This document shows, one piece after another, positions 25,956 to 35,422 of a stretch of DNA of 64,000 bases (position 1 is its first letter; each line of letters starts with the position of its first letter). This stretch comes from an uncultured Ruminococcus sp. Its GTDB lineage: Bacteria > Bacillota > Clostridia > Oscillospirales > Ruminococcaceae. Position numbers and translations under genes: made by a program. A model generated the notes under the pieces. The model was not told the origin of the DNA, ran no database searches, and saw nothing but the letters and a program-made list of their open reading frames with translations. Location: NCBI RefSeq assembly GCF_947301925.1, contig NZ_CAMYUE010000005.1:108762-172761 (forward strand), written 5' to 3'.

Positions 25956-27349
25956 GCTTTGAGTTTCTGTACAAACACAGCAGAGCCGATGCCGTAGAAA
26001 TGGACGAGCTTGAAAGGTGGAAGTTAAGCTATAAAGCCAACTGCGAGTGCAAGGAAGCTGTTGAAAAGGCTATAAGGAAGCACTTTGATGGCATGTACCT
26101 TGACAGCGAATGCGTCAATGAGGTTTTTTCCGAGTGCGGCTATGACCGTACAATGTGGGTAATCGCGGCAACTATCTGCTGTAAAGACTATGACGGACGT
26201 TTCTCAAATTCCAATAAGGAATGGGCAAAAGGGATAATAACTACGGATATTTCCACAGATGAAATGCGGAGATACGCTGTAGACAGTCACCCTGCTGTAC
26301 TTGATGGCTTCACATCAGAAGTGCGGAAGCAGTATAAGGCTCTCGGACTGCTCGATAACAATAAATGTCTATCAGATGATAAGGAATACGCCGAAAAGCT
26401 CCTTATTCTCAAACCAACTACACTCAAAGATGAGTTCCGCAGACCGTTCTTTCAGTATTTCTATGCACAGAGCGGCTTCGGCTGTTATCCCGATAAGCTG
26501 GGCGGTAAGGTATTCGGCAGATTTCTCGCCGACGGGGAAAAAGCACAGTTCCGCCGCAGCGACTTCTTAGGCTCAGCTGATACCGAGCAGCTGCCGCAGT
26601 GGGCGCAGAAAAGGCTTGAACAGCTTGCTGCTCCGAAAATGCGGATAAGGGTATTCCAGATAGATGACAGCAAGGATGCAGATAAACTCAAGTTTATGAG
26701 CCATGAAAATGTTATGAAAAGCGCAGGCGTTGATTCCGATATATATCATCAGGTATACGGCGGAGTTGTCAACTGCTCTGATCTGGAAGGAGTTTTCACC
26801 CTTTGCAATACAAGCTTTCCTGCAGGATATTATGGGCATTCATTATCAGTAAGCGATGTTGTCGAGATATGCGACGGTGCTGATAAGGGCTTTTATTACT
26901 GCGATCCCGTAGGCTTTCAGAAGATAGACTTCGATATATCCAAAGCTGACCGCAGTGATATATTGAATGTCCTCATCGTCGAAAACGGAAAAGAGCCGTA
27001 TGAAGCTGAGATCCGCGATGAGCTGAAAGCGAAGCAGAGTGTGGTCGGCGGACTTATCGAGCCTGTGTATTTTGCAGAAAATGATAATGCCCTTATCTAC
27101 TGCGACGAGGAGTTTCTTCTCAAGGATTCTGCTCCTAACCGAAAGGTAGGAAGTTTAGTCATTCACGGTACATTTATGGTTGTCGGCAATGGGGAAAATG
27201 AGTATGGTGAGGGCATAGAGGTTTCGCTTACCGATGAGCAGATAAAGGAATATTCCGAGATGTTCAGATACCCACTGATATATATGACACAGGAAGAACT
27301 GAACGAAGCACAGGCAGAAGAACCCGACGAAGGCATTTCTCAGATTTAG
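25952..27349 (+). CDS. DUF3849 - YodL-like - DUF3846 multi-domain ICE protein
   Basis: This polyvalent accessory protein has no known enzymology. The N-terminal DUF3849 pattern is NCECKEAVEKAIRKHFDG, with WVIAATICCKDYDGRFSNSN after it (residues about 22-100). A middle segment, FFQYFYAQSGFGCYPDKLGG, is near 165. The YodL-like domain at about 230-320 includes MRIRVFQIDD, GHSLSVSDVVEI and GFYYCDPVGFQKI. The C-terminal DUF3846-like domain (about 355-450) has VVGGLIEPVYF and GTFMVVGNG. Such domain strings mark clostridial ICEs. Family names are from memory. Confidence 0.75.
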   Translation: MSFEFLYKHSRADAVEMDELERWKLSYKANCECKEAVEKAIRKHFDGMYLDSECVNEVFSECGYDRTMWVIAATICCKDYDGRFSNSNKEWAKGIITTDISTDEMRRYAVDSHPAVLDGFTSEVRKQYKALGLLDNNKCLSDDKEYAEKLLILKPTTLKDEFRRPFFQYFYAQSGFGCYPDKLGGKVFGRFLADGEKAQFRRSDFLGSADTEQLPQWAQKRLEQLAAPKMRIRVFQIDDSKDADKLKFMSHENVMKSAGVDSDIYHQVYGGVVNCSDLEGVFTLCNTSFPAGYYGHSLSVSDVVEICDGADKGFYYCDPVGFQKIDFDISKADRSDILNVLIVENGKEPYEAEIRDELKAKQSVVGGLIEPVYFAENDNALIYCDEEFLLKDSAPNRKVGSLVIHGTFMVVGNGENEYGEGIEVSLTDEQIKEYSEMFRYPLIYMTQEELNEAQAEEPDEGISQI

Positions 27350-27358
27350 GAGGTGTCA

Positions 27359-27496
27359 ATGAAAGAAGAAGTATTTATACCGTCTCCCCTTGCGGAGCAG
27401 CTCGAAAAAGCTGCCGAAGAACAGGGGCTGACGGCAGATGAGCTCGCTGAAAATGCGATAAGAAAATTCATAAGGAGTGATATTAATGGCAGATGA
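27359..27496 (+). CDS. 45-residue ribbon-helix-helix-like protein
   Basis: A short frame starts with ATG behind AGGAGGTGTC and encodes a beta strand (EEVFIPSPLAE) followed by two helices (QLEKAAEEQGLTADELAENA, then IRKFI). This is the CopG/Arc pattern for DNA-binding dimers. It overlaps the start of the next gene, another ribbon-helix-helix protein, by 11 bases. The pair may regulate the transfer operon; that is inference. Confidence 0.6.
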   Translation: MKEEVFIPSPLAEQLEKAAEEQGLTADELAENAIRKFIRSDINGR

Positions 27497-28130
27497 GAAA
27501 AAAGGTATCACAGTAAAGATAGATGCCGACTTACACGCAGAGATAAAGCAGTTTATTGAACAGAACGGAATGACAATGGCTGATTTCGTTTCACAGGCTC
27601 TGTATAACGAGCTGCATCCGAAGATACAGCCGCAGGAGGTGAAAAATATGGGTCCCATGAGAACAATGGCATTCCAGATGCCTGAAGAAATGTTCCAGAG
27701 ATTAAAGGACTATCTGCACGAGCACAACATGACACAAAAAGAGTTCGTTCTCGGTCTGGTCGAGGCGGAGCTTAACAGGGATCAGGAACTTAAAAATGCT
27801 CAGGCAGCTGCCGCCGGTGAAACTGTAAGCAATGAAAAGGCAGAGATTATCGGCGAAGAACTTGAAGATATCGAAGAACCAGACGTGGAAGAAGAATTTG
27901 ATGGCGATGAATTCGAGGACGAAGACTTCGACGAGGATATGGATGATATTGAGGAGCCTGACGAGGATGAAGAACTCGATGATGACGAATCCGAAGATGA
28001 GGACTTCGACGAAGATATGGACGATATCGAAGAAGCTGAAGACGAGGACTTCAGCGAAGAACAGGAAGAACCAGATAATGAAGAAGCAGAGGAAGAGATA
28101 GAAGACGACTCTTTCTCAATGGCTATGTAA
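27486..28130 (+). CDS. double ribbon-helix-helix protein with long acidic tail
   Basis: The first 75-80 residues contain two Arc-like units (KGITVKIDADLHAEIKQFIE and MRTMAFQMPEEMFQRLKDYL), each followed by a second helix. Residues about 105-205 are almost only Asp and Glu, with a repeated DEDFDEDMDDIEE unit. I chose ATG 27486, nine bases after AAGGAG, over an upstream GTG. A DNA-binding head with a DNA-like acidic tail could mask DNA or titrate DNA-binding proteins; that is a hypothesis. It overlaps the small gene upstream. Confidence 0.75.
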   Translation: MADEKKGITVKIDADLHAEIKQFIEQNGMTMADFVSQALYNELHPKIQPQEVKNMGPMRTMAFQMPEEMFQRLKDYLHEHNMTQKEFVLGLVEAELNRDQELKNAQAAAAGETVSNEKAEIIGEELEDIEEPDVEEEFDGDEFEDEDFDEDMDDIEEPDEDEELDDDESEDEDFDEDMDDIEEAEDEDFSEEQEEPDNEEAEEEIEDDSFSMAM

Positions 28131-28291
28131 GGCATAGCTTAAAACAGACTTCAATGTAAGGTGTATTCAGCGGCGACTGTGGTCATACGGGTAACAACGA
28201 AATGGAAATGGCTGATATGACCACAGGAACTGCTGTTACATATATACGCAGTGCAAGGCTGACCTTGCCAAAATAAAGGAGGATTGATACG

Positions 28292-28633
28292 ATGAAGAAA
28301 AGTATTAAAAGAACGATTGCCTGTGAACTTGCGGCAATTATGGCGTTTATGAATTTTGCGGTTTTAAATGCAAATGCAGCAGGCGACGTTGCCAGTGCCG
28401 TATCAGGTACATGGGACTCAGCCAAAGGACAGATAAAGACAGTTGTTGATGATGTGGTGTTTCCTGTTATCGACGTTATACTGGCTATTCTGCTCTTTGT
28501 TAAGATTGGACTTGCTTACATGGACTATCGAAATCATGGAAAACTTGAGTGGTCACCAATTGCCATTATTTTTGCCTGCCTGATATTTACGCTGACTGCT
28601 CCGCTGTATATCTGGAGTATCGTCAATATATGA
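28292..28633 (+). CDS. pilin-like membrane protein (DUF3852-type, VirB2 position)
   Basis: The 113-residue protein has a signal-peptide-like start (KRTIACELAAIMAFMNFAVL, cleavage probably after NANA near residue 28) and two hydrophobic helices (about 55-75 and 88-108). Size, topology and place ahead of the type IV secretion genes fit a VirB2-like or DUF3852 conjugation subunit. AAAGGAGG precedes the ATG. An inverted AbiH gene now separates it from the primase and VirD4 genes. Confidence 0.65.
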   Translation: MKKSIKRTIACELAAIMAFMNFAVLNANAAGDVASAVSGTWDSAKGQIKTVVDDVVFPVIDVILAILLFVKIGLAYMDYRNHGKLEWSPIAIIFACLIFTLTAPLYIWSIVNI

Positions 28634-28684
28634 CACTCTTGGAATAGTTATTATGAAAAACAGAATAATATAATAGAACTCTAA

Positions 28685-28727
28685 TGTATCGGCAGAATCT
28701 ACTATTTTGGTTCTGCCGACATATACA
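28685..28727. other. long hairpin between the pilin-like gene and abiH
   Basis: GTATCGGCAGAA pairs with TTCTGCCGACATAC (one bulge). It lacks a T-tract, so it may be a processing site, a transcription stop for either gene or an insertion scar. Confidence 0.5.
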
Positions 28728-28753
28728 GAAAGTAACTACGTATTGGAGTGGGA

Positions 28754-29995
28754 TTAACTATGAGTTGGCTTTTGTAATATAAAATTTATAGTATTTTTTG
28801 ATCCGCCGCTTGTTCTACTTATGAGCTCTTTTTGCTTTATTATTTTTATGAGATTTGATATTTTGCTGCTGAAATTGCTTTTGTCATTCGCTTTTTTCTG
28901 ATAATAATAAATTTTAGTCTGGACATTATCATTTAAAATAAAATCTTTTAGAATATCCTTATCAGTAACATCCAATGAATGTCCGAATATATATAATTCA
29001 AAATCTTCTGCAAAAGATGGCCCTATTTTATTACGTTCGTGGATTGAATCAAGCCAAACAGAATAGCTATTATCAGTCTGTTTTATGATCCTTTGATAAA
29101 ATTTTTTGAATGCAAGAAAATCCAAGTTCGTATTTTTCTCATGTTTCTTTAAATATTCATCAATACCAAGAACCAAATTACAAGTGTCAACTGAAGCCAA
29201 AGAATCTGCCTTACCATGTATATAGCATATTTGAGCATCTTTTGACATGGATTTTTTATAATGTTTTTCAAATGTGTTTGTATAATTAAACGATAGTATA
29301 TAATCAAATTCTTGTTCGGATATATCCTGAACGATTGTTGGTTTTATTTGGGAAACAAAAGATGATAAGTATATTTCCAATGCTCTTGTTATTTTGTTTA
29401 AATGCTTATATAAAACATCCATAAAACAATCTATTTCTTCTATTGTAATTTCTTCAGCTGATCTGTTAGTTCTTGTTTCATGAGGAATTATTGTAGGATT
29501 TGAAGAGAACTTCCATATATTTACAAAATCTTTCGGCTTAAAGTCGGTGTAGTATTCTAATATTTTTATATCATAACCGATGTTTTTGCTTTTTGTTTTC
29601 TTCTTTTTTAAGTCATCAAATTTTTTAATTACTTTTGTTATTTCCGTTTCAAAATCAATCCAGTTATGTCCGTTCAAGGAAATATTCTTAAAGTAGTTAT
29701 ACCATATATTCCCATTAATACAGTCAAATAGTTCATTTAAAGAAGTAGATTTTGTAGTTATGGTTGAAATTGCAAATGATTTGGAAATGAAAGCATCATT
29801 TAATAAATCCTTTAAACAATCGTTTCCGCCCCATGGATCAAGATATTTTGTTTTAAATTCGTTATTGAAAGTGTCGAGGTTTTCTTCTGTATATATTTTC
29901 TCTGCTTTTTCGCAGAAATCAAGGAATTCATTATATTGAGTTGGAAGCCCATTAGCTTTATCAAATCCATTGCCAATTATAAGTATTTTTTTCAT
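28754..29995 (-). CDS. abiH: AbiH-family abortive phage infection protein
   Basis: AbiH proteins abort phage growth by an unknown mechanism. The start KKILIIGNGFDKANGLPTQY, with a GxGFDxxxGLPTxY signature (residues 6-20), is typical, as are the central ILSFNYTNTFEKHY and ICYIHGK and the later LYIFGHSLD. The 413-residue length fits. The gene is AT-rich, on the opposite strand from all transfer genes, and has its own promoter, so it looks like a cargo insertion. Best match by motif is Pfam AbiH (from memory). Confidence 0.82.
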   Translation of the reverse strand: MKKILIIGNGFDKANGLPTQYNEFLDFCEKAEKIYTEENLDTFNNEFKTKYLDPWGGNDCLKDLLNDAFISKSFAISTITTKSTSLNELFDCINGNIWYNYFKNISLNGHNWIDFETEITKVIKKFDDLKKKKTKSKNIGYDIKILEYYTDFKPKDFVNIWKFSSNPTIIPHETRTNRSAEEITIEEIDCFMDVLYKHLNKITRALEIYLSSFVSQIKPTIVQDISEQEFDYILSFNYTNTFEKHYKKSMSKDAQICYIHGKADSLASVDTCNLVLGIDEYLKKHEKNTNLDFLAFKKFYQRIIKQTDNSYSVWLDSIHERNKIGPSFAEDFELYIFGHSLDVTDKDILKDFILNDNVQTKIYYYQKKANDKSNFSSKISNLIKIIKQKELISRTSGGSKNTINFILQKPTHS

Positions 29996-30042
29996 AATAA
30001 TCCCCTTTTTAAGAAATAAAATAACATTAAAATGTCAATTCA

Positions 30043-30071
30043 ATTATAATATACTTCATAGATAAAGTCAA
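30043..30071 (-). promoter_or_regulatory. abiH promoter
   Basis: On the minus strand TTGACT (30066-30071) and TATAAT (30043-30048) have a 17-base spacer. A small palindrome, GTCAAT-A-ATTGAC, overlaps the -35 and could be an operator. Confidence 0.8.
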
Positions 30072-30098
30072 TAATTGACGAGAAATAGGAGATGATCT

Positions 30099-31496
30099 AT
30101 GCCATACATACCATTTACAGAAGAACAGAAGCAGACCGCCAATAACGTAGAACTTGCCGAATTTCTACGTATGCGCGGCGAGAAGCTTGAACGTGCAGGA
30201 CGGGAGTACAAGCTCATATATACTGACGGTGGCGGTAAGCACGACAGCATAACCATGTCTGGAAACCGCTGGTTCGACCATAAGGCTCAGACAGGCGGCG
30301 GAGCTATAAAGTTCATGCAGTATTTTTATGGTATGAACTTTGTCGATGCTGTACAAAGCCTTCTCGGATATTCGGTAGAGCCGCAGCAGCACAGCCCTCC
30401 GCATAAAGTGGAGACAGCAGAAAAGAAACAGGAATTCAAACTCCCCGAAGCCAATAGTGATATGCACAGAGTGTACGCTTACCTCATAAAACAGCGGCAT
30501 ATAGCTCCTGAGATAATCACTCATTTTGCAAAGGCTCATACTCTCTATGAGGATAAAGAGCATCACAATGTTGTGTTCGTAGGATTGGACGAGAAACGCG
30601 TTCCGCGACAGGCAAGCAAACGCTCTGCCACAACTTATGGAAACAGCTTCAGAATGACTGTAGGCGGATCTGACACAAGATACAGCTTTGGGCATTTCGG
30701 TACTTCAAATAAGTTGTATGTCTTTGAAGCTCCCATTGATATGCTCAGCTTCATAACGCTGTACCCCGATAACTGGCAGGAACACAGCTACATAACGCTG
30801 AACGGCGTATATGAGCATCCGTTGATTGGTGCGCTTGAAACCCATGAAAATTTACGTCAGATATACTTCTGTACCGATAATGACGAGGGCGGTATCGATG
30901 GTTATGAGCGGCTCAGGGATATTCTCTTGGATAAAGGATATACCGATATACATCGGTGCGCTCCAGAATACAAGGACTGGAACGAGCAGCTCAAGGCTTT
31001 AAGCGGCGAGGACGTGCTGCCTGCCGTTCCACACTTCCGAAAAAACAAGTATTATGAGATAGCCGAAAGCCTCAGAGAGCTTACCTTTAACCCTTACGGC
31101 TTTATGAATGAACTGCGAAAGGCGTATAGGAACGGCGACAATATTTTTATGACCGAGCTTGCAATAACAGGCTCGGTCTTCTATTTGCAGCAGGCGGCGT
31201 ATAACAGCGATTTTAAGGGGCTTTGTGCGAAGCTTAGGAAAGAGTACAGGGCGTATACCGATAAGGGCAGAATAGAGCAAAAACGGCGCGATATGAGCAA
31301 TATTTTCAAGGCAGTGGAGAGCGATTTTCGGCAGACGGCACGCACAAGGGAGCAGTCTGTCCGGACGGCGAAACTGCTGTATCAGCTTGCGGATTCGGCT
31401 ATACGTGTGGAAGTTGAAGAATGCCACATTGCACACGAACAGGAATTGAATGAAGAACAAGAAGCGGAAACAGAAGCGGTTCTGGCTTTCGGCTAA
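30099..31496 (+). CDS. DUF3991/TOPRIM DNA primase-like protein
   Basis: This is a conjugative-element primase. The N-terminal 100 residues (VELAEFLRMRGEKLERAGRE, then NRWFDHKAQTGGGAIKFMQ) match the DnaG-like zinc/DUF3991 region. The TOPRIM part begins with YVFEAPIDMLSF near 207 and continues to IYFCTDNDEGGIDG, with acidic metal ligands. The C-terminal 150 residues are helical. The start has AGGAGATGATCT upstream. It probably primes the transferred strand in the recipient. A CDS-free 90 bases separate it from VirD4. Confidence 0.85.
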   Translation: MPYIPFTEEQKQTANNVELAEFLRMRGEKLERAGREYKLIYTDGGGKHDSITMSGNRWFDHKAQTGGGAIKFMQYFYGMNFVDAVQSLLGYSVEPQQHSPPHKVETAEKKQEFKLPEANSDMHRVYAYLIKQRHIAPEIITHFAKAHTLYEDKEHHNVVFVGLDEKRVPRQASKRSATTYGNSFRMTVGGSDTRYSFGHFGTSNKLYVFEAPIDMLSFITLYPDNWQEHSYITLNGVYEHPLIGALETHENLRQIYFCTDNDEGGIDGYERLRDILLDKGYTDIHRCAPEYKDWNEQLKALSGEDVLPAVPHFRKNKYYEIAESLRELTFNPYGFMNELRKAYRNGDNIFMTELAITGSVFYLQQAAYNSDFKGLCAKLRKEYRAYTDKGRIEQKRRDMSNIFKAVESDFRQTARTREQSVRTAKLLYQLADSAIRVEVEECHIAHEQELNEEQEAETEAVLAFG

Positions 31497-31590
31497 GACA
31501 ACACCCCCTGTTGCCGAGGACAACAGGCTTTGAATATACCAGTTTATTTTATTATTAATAGCAAAAGAAGAAATACAAGGAGTGATGTAT

Positions 31591-33381
31591 TTGAGTGAAA
31601 AGCAGATAGTTATTTTAATACTGCTGTCTGTAGTTTTTATCGGCTTTATTATTTTTGCCAATGTTCTCGATAACAAGAGCATCAACGGGATAAAGTCAAA
31701 GAAAGTCGGCGACGGACAGTACGGAACGGCTCGGTGGGCGACAAAGTCAGAAATACGGCAGACCTTTTCTTTTCTGCCATTCGAGCCTCAGAAATGGCGC
31801 AAGGGAGAAGTTCTTCCGAAAGTACAGGGGACTATAGTAGGCTGCCGCGGAATAAATAATACAACTGCACTTGTCGATACAGGCGATGTTCATACACTGA
31901 TGATAGGAGCTGCAGGCGTTGGAAAAACTGCTTTTTTTCTGTACCCGAATATCGAGTTCTGCTGTGCAAGCGGAATGTCATTTATCAACAGCGATACAAA
32001 AGGTGACGTGGCTCGAAATTACGGAGAAATAGCCAGGAAATACTATGGCTACAATGTTTCTGTGCTTGACCTGAGAAACCCTACAAGAAGTGATGAAAAC
32101 AATATCCTGCATCTTGTGAACAAGTACATGGATATATATTTATCCGACAGGACTCAGCTTTCAGCGAAGGCTAAGGCTGAGAAATACGCAAAGATAACTG
32201 CGAAAACAATAATTAACATCGGCGGCGGTGACAGTGCAAGCTACGGACAGAACGCTTACTTCTACGATTCCGCTGAAGGCGTGTTGAGCTCGATAATACT
32301 GCTTTTAGCAGAATTCGGAGAGAATAATGAAAGACATATAGTTTCAGTTTTCAAGCTCATACAGGAGCTTATTGAAAAGTCCGCGCCGAAGAATTCAAAG
32401 GATAAGTATGCTATGTATTTTGCAAAGCTCATGGATAAGCTGCCCAGTGACCATAAAGCAAAATGGCTTGCAGGAGCTGCTCTTAATACAGCAGATCAGG
32501 CAATGCTGTCGGTTATGTCAACTGCGCTGTCGAGGCTTAATAATTTTCTCGACAGCGAAATGGAACAGCTTCTCTGTTTCGGAACGGCTATCGATGCGGA
32601 GAAATTCTGCTCGGAAAAATCTGCAATTTTTATCATACTTCCCGAAGAAGATACCAGTAAATACTTCATGGTATCCCTGCTTGTGCAGCAGCTATACCGC
32701 GAGATACTAGTTATCGCAGATGAAAAAGGCGGAACGCTTGATAACCGAGTAATGTTCTATCTCGATGAGATGGGTACCTTCCCAAAAATAGAGGGTATCG
32801 AAGCCATGTTCTCTGCAGGTCGAAGCCGAAAAATATCCATAGTTGCGATAATACAGAGTTTCGCGCAGTTGGAACAGAAATACGGAAAAGAGGGCATGGA
32901 GATAATCACGGATAATACGCAGCTTACTGTTTTCGGCGGCTTTGCTCCCAACAGCCAGAGTGCAGAGGTATTATCGAAATCACTTGGTGAGCAGACCGTT
33001 CAAAGCGGCTCAGTATCACTGGGGAAGGAACATTCCCAGTCCCTGCAGATGATAGGCAGAGCGCTTATGACGGTAGACGAGCTTAAATCAATGCCGAAAG
33101 GTCAGTTCATCGTTATGAAAACCGGAACGCATCCTATGATATCTCCGCTGAAGCTGTATTTCAAATGGGGCATCAGCTTTGAAGAACCGTTCCTGCTGCC
33201 TGATAAGGGAGCAAGAACGGTGGCATATATGTCCCGTGATGAGCTTTTCAGGGCTGTAGAACGGAAATATCCGCAGAAAAAGAAAGAGTCTCCTGTGGAG
33301 AATTATGAGTTTCCCGATGTGCAGGAGACAAAACCAAAAGTAAAGACAAAAAAGGTCGGTGATAATGATGATAGTGCCTGA
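31591..33381 (+). CDS. VirD4/TraG-type coupling ATPase
   Basis: The coupling protein carries the relaxase-DNA complex to the type IV secretion channel. An N-terminal membrane helix (residues about 6-24) is followed by Walker A MIGAAGVGKTAFFLYPN near 104-120 and Walker B FYLDEMGTFPKI near 389-400. A conserved SIVAIIQSFAQLEQKYG segment comes next. Start choice: AAGGAG is eight bases before TTG 31591, while the GTG at 31582 overlaps that site. Length of 596 is normal. Transfer genes continue directly downstream. Confidence 0.92.
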   Translation: MSEKQIVILILLSVVFIGFIIFANVLDNKSINGIKSKKVGDGQYGTARWATKSEIRQTFSFLPFEPQKWRKGEVLPKVQGTIVGCRGINNTTALVDTGDVHTLMIGAAGVGKTAFFLYPNIEFCCASGMSFINSDTKGDVARNYGEIARKYYGYNVSVLDLRNPTRSDENNILHLVNKYMDIYLSDRTQLSAKAKAEKYAKITAKTIINIGGGDSASYGQNAYFYDSAEGVLSSIILLLAEFGENNERHIVSVFKLIQELIEKSAPKNSKDKYAMYFAKLMDKLPSDHKAKWLAGAALNTADQAMLSVMSTALSRLNNFLDSEMEQLLCFGTAIDAEKFCSEKSAIFIILPEEDTSKYFMVSLLVQQLYREILVIADEKGGTLDNRVMFYLDEMGTFPKIEGIEAMFSAGRSRKISIVAIIQSFAQLEQKYGKEGMEIITDNTQLTVFGGFAPNSQSAEVLSKSLGEQTVQSGSVSLGKEHSQSLQMIGRALMTVDELKSMPKGQFIVMKTGTHPMISPLKLYFKWGISFEEPFLLPDKGARTVAYMSRDELFRAVERKYPQKKKESPVENYEFPDVQETKPKVKTKKVGDNDDSA

Positions 33382-33628
33382 GAAGATATATAAGCTGCAG
33401 CTTTCTTCATCAGAGATAAACGTGTATCAGTACTTATGCAGCAGAGCCAATAAGCAGGGAGAGTGCTTCCCGTCGCAGACTACTATTGCCAAAGCTGTGA
33501 ATATGCACAGGTCAACTGTGAATCAGGCAATTAAGCGATTGGAGGGAAAGAAGCTGCTTATCATTGAGCAGCGCAAGCGTGATAACGGAGGTACTTCCTC
33601 AAATCTATACAGGATCGAGGTGATATAG
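33365..33628 (+). CDS. winged helix-turn-helix protein (HTH_36 type)
   Basis: The 87-residue protein has LSSSEINVYQYLCSRA and CFPSQTTIAKAVNMHRSTVN, a winged helix as in replication-initiator DNA-binding domains, and a wing KLLIIEQRKRDNGG. It overlaps the end of the VirD4 gene by 17 bases and precedes the VirB6-like gene. A role in controlling the transfer operon or in element replication is possible. Confidence 0.7.
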   Translation: MMIVPEKIYKLQLSSSEINVYQYLCSRANKQGECFPSQTTIAKAVNMHRSTVNQAIKRLEGKKLLIIEQRKRDNGGTSSNLYRIEVI

Positions 33629-33629
33629 C

Positions 33630-34553
33630 TTGTTTGACTGGGTAGAAGATGTGATAGACTGGATAAGCGGCGGCGTTTCTTCTGCATGGGATAATACGGT
33701 TGGAACACTGACGAGTGAAGCAGCAAGAAGTATTTTTGATGCAATGTTCAACTGGATATTCATGACCGTATATGACGCAATTGCAGATATATTCACATGG
33801 ATAAATGAAAGCTCTGCCGACTTATTTGATCTTGCATGGATAAACTCCTTTATATCACTGTTCCATAACATAGGGTGGATATTATTTGCCTGCGGTCTGG
33901 TAGTTGCAGTATTCGATACTGCTATTGGCTGTGAAAACGGACGTGCAGATATAAAGGGAACGTGTCTCAATGTACTTAAAGGCTTCTTTGCGGCAAGTCT
34001 GATAACCGTCGTACCTCAGCGGCTATATTCATTTTGTGTATCATTGCAGAATACATTTGCCAAAGACCTTGTTGGAGCGCTTATACAGAACAGAAGCGTT
34101 TCACTTACTGATGAGGGACTTGAAGTTATCAGCGCATTAAAGGCAGATACTTCACTTACAAGTCTGTTCTTTATTATCCTTTTCGGATACTGTGTAATAA
34201 AGATCGTGTTTGCAAATATAAAGAGAGGCGGTATACTGCTCTGTCAGATAGCAGTCGGTTCACTGTATATGTTTTCAGTACCGAGAGGATATATGGACGG
34301 CTTCACGGGCTGGTGCAAGCAGGTCATCGCCACTTGTCTGACCGCCTTTTTACAGACTACAATACTGTATTTAGGTCTGCTAACATACTCGGAACATCCT
34401 ATAATAGCAGCAGGTATCTGTTTGTCTGCAAATGAAGTTCCGAGAATAGCTCAGATGTTCGGACTTGATACAAGCGTAAGAGTAAATATGATGAGCATAA
34501 GCAGCACAGTTTCTATGGGTTCAAGAATGATAAGGGCTATCGGCAGAAGATAA
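33630..34553 (+). CDS. VirB6/TrbL-like conjugal membrane protein
   Basis: This polytopic membrane protein of 307 residues has hydrophobic segments near 35-60, 82-107, 115-140, 180-215 and 230-270. The amphipathic start (FDWVEDVIDWISGGVSSAWD) is typical of TrbL/VirB6-like proteins of Firmicute ICEs. The start codon is TTG behind GAGGTG. Its place between VirD4 and the PrgI-like and VirB4 genes supports a channel component. Confidence 0.75.
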   Translation: MFDWVEDVIDWISGGVSSAWDNTVGTLTSEAARSIFDAMFNWIFMTVYDAIADIFTWINESSADLFDLAWINSFISLFHNIGWILFACGLVVAVFDTAIGCENGRADIKGTCLNVLKGFFAASLITVVPQRLYSFCVSLQNTFAKDLVGALIQNRSVSLTDEGLEVISALKADTSLTSLFFIILFGYCVIKIVFANIKRGGILLCQIAVGSLYMFSVPRGYMDGFTGWCKQVIATCLTAFLQTTILYLGLLTYSEHPIIAAGICLSANEVPRIAQMFGLDTSVRVNMMSISSTVSMGSRMIRAIGRR

Positions 34554-34566
34554 GGAGGAAATACAA

Positions 34567-34857
34567 TTGAAAACGTACATTTATCCCGAAAACCTCAGGG
34601 CAACAGTTAAGCTGTGGTTCTGGAATGTTCGGGATTTTATTATTATCTGTGCAGGCGTTATCGTTTCGGTAATGCTATTCGCAAAGCTGTGGACTCCGCT
34701 GCCTATGGCTGTTACAGCCTGTTATGCGTTCATAACATTAAGGGCTGAGGACACTTGCATACTTGACTATATATCAAACGCCGTAAAGTTCTTCTGCACC
34801 ACTCAGCAGGAATTTCACTGGCAGATAGGAGAAGATAATGGCAGAAAAGAAAAATAA
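34567..34857 (+). CDS. PrgI/VirB3-like conjugation membrane protein
   Basis: The 96-residue protein has two transmembrane helices (about residues 20-40 and 45-58) after a short strand-rich start (YIYPENLRATVKLWFW). This is the usual shape of the small protein encoded just before VirB4 (PrgI/VirB3 position). The start is TTG after AAGGAGGAA, and the end overlaps the next gene by 20 bases. Confidence 0.7.
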   Translation: MKTYIYPENLRATVKLWFWNVRDFIIICAGVIVSVMLFAKLWTPLPMAVTACYAFITLRAEDTCILDYISNAVKFFCTTQQEFHWQIGEDNGRKEK

Positions 34858-35422
34858 GAATAGCCTGCAAAGCCTCATAGGTTTTCAGACCTTCACAAAA
34901 TACGGCGTTAAGACTGAAAAGAGTGAATTCATCTTTTATCATGTCGAGCCTACTAATATATCGGTGCTGCCGCCTGAAGTAATCGCTAATAAGATGCATG
35001 ACCTTGCAATGGTACTCAGCGTAGTTCCGGAGCTTGAGATAATGGCTCTTGACAGCTGTGAATGCTTTGACGATAACAAGGCTTACGTCAGAAAAAGACT
35101 TGCAATTGAAAGGAATCAGGCTGTACGGGATCTTCTTGAAGCAGACCTTGAATTTCTCAATGAAATTCAGGTGGGAATGTCCACAGCGCGAGAATTTATG
35201 TTTATATATCGTTTCCGCAAGGAAAAGGAAGAACAGGTTTTCAGTCTCATAAACCGTATAAGCAAGGCTATTGCAGACCACGGATTTTCGGCTCACAGAC
35301 TTGAAAAACCTGAGATAAAGAGGATGCTCGGACTATACTTCGGAACAAGCATTATAGCGGATGAGATATCCGATATCGAGGGTGAGGAATATTTAAAGGA
35401 GAATGCAGATGAGAATAATTAA
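34838..35422 (+). CDS. VirB4 N-terminal-like conjugation protein
   Basis: The 194-residue soluble protein has IGFQTFTKYGVKTEKSEFIF, a helical middle with ERNQAVRDLLEADLEFLNEI, and STAREFMFIYRF. It resembles the N-terminal domain of VirB4/TraE ATPases as a separate protein. The gene overlaps both neighbours (20 bases upstream, 14 downstream), which suggests translational coupling and a complex with VirB4. Confidence 0.7.
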   Translation: MAEKKNKNSLQSLIGFQTFTKYGVKTEKSEFIFYHVEPTNISVLPPEVIANKMHDLAMVLSVVPELEIMALDSCECFDDNKAYVRKRLAIERNQAVRDLLEADLEFLNEIQVGMSTAREFMFIYRFRKEKEEQVFSLINRISKAIADHGFSAHRLEKPEIKRMLGLYFGTSIIADEISDIEGEEYLKENADENN

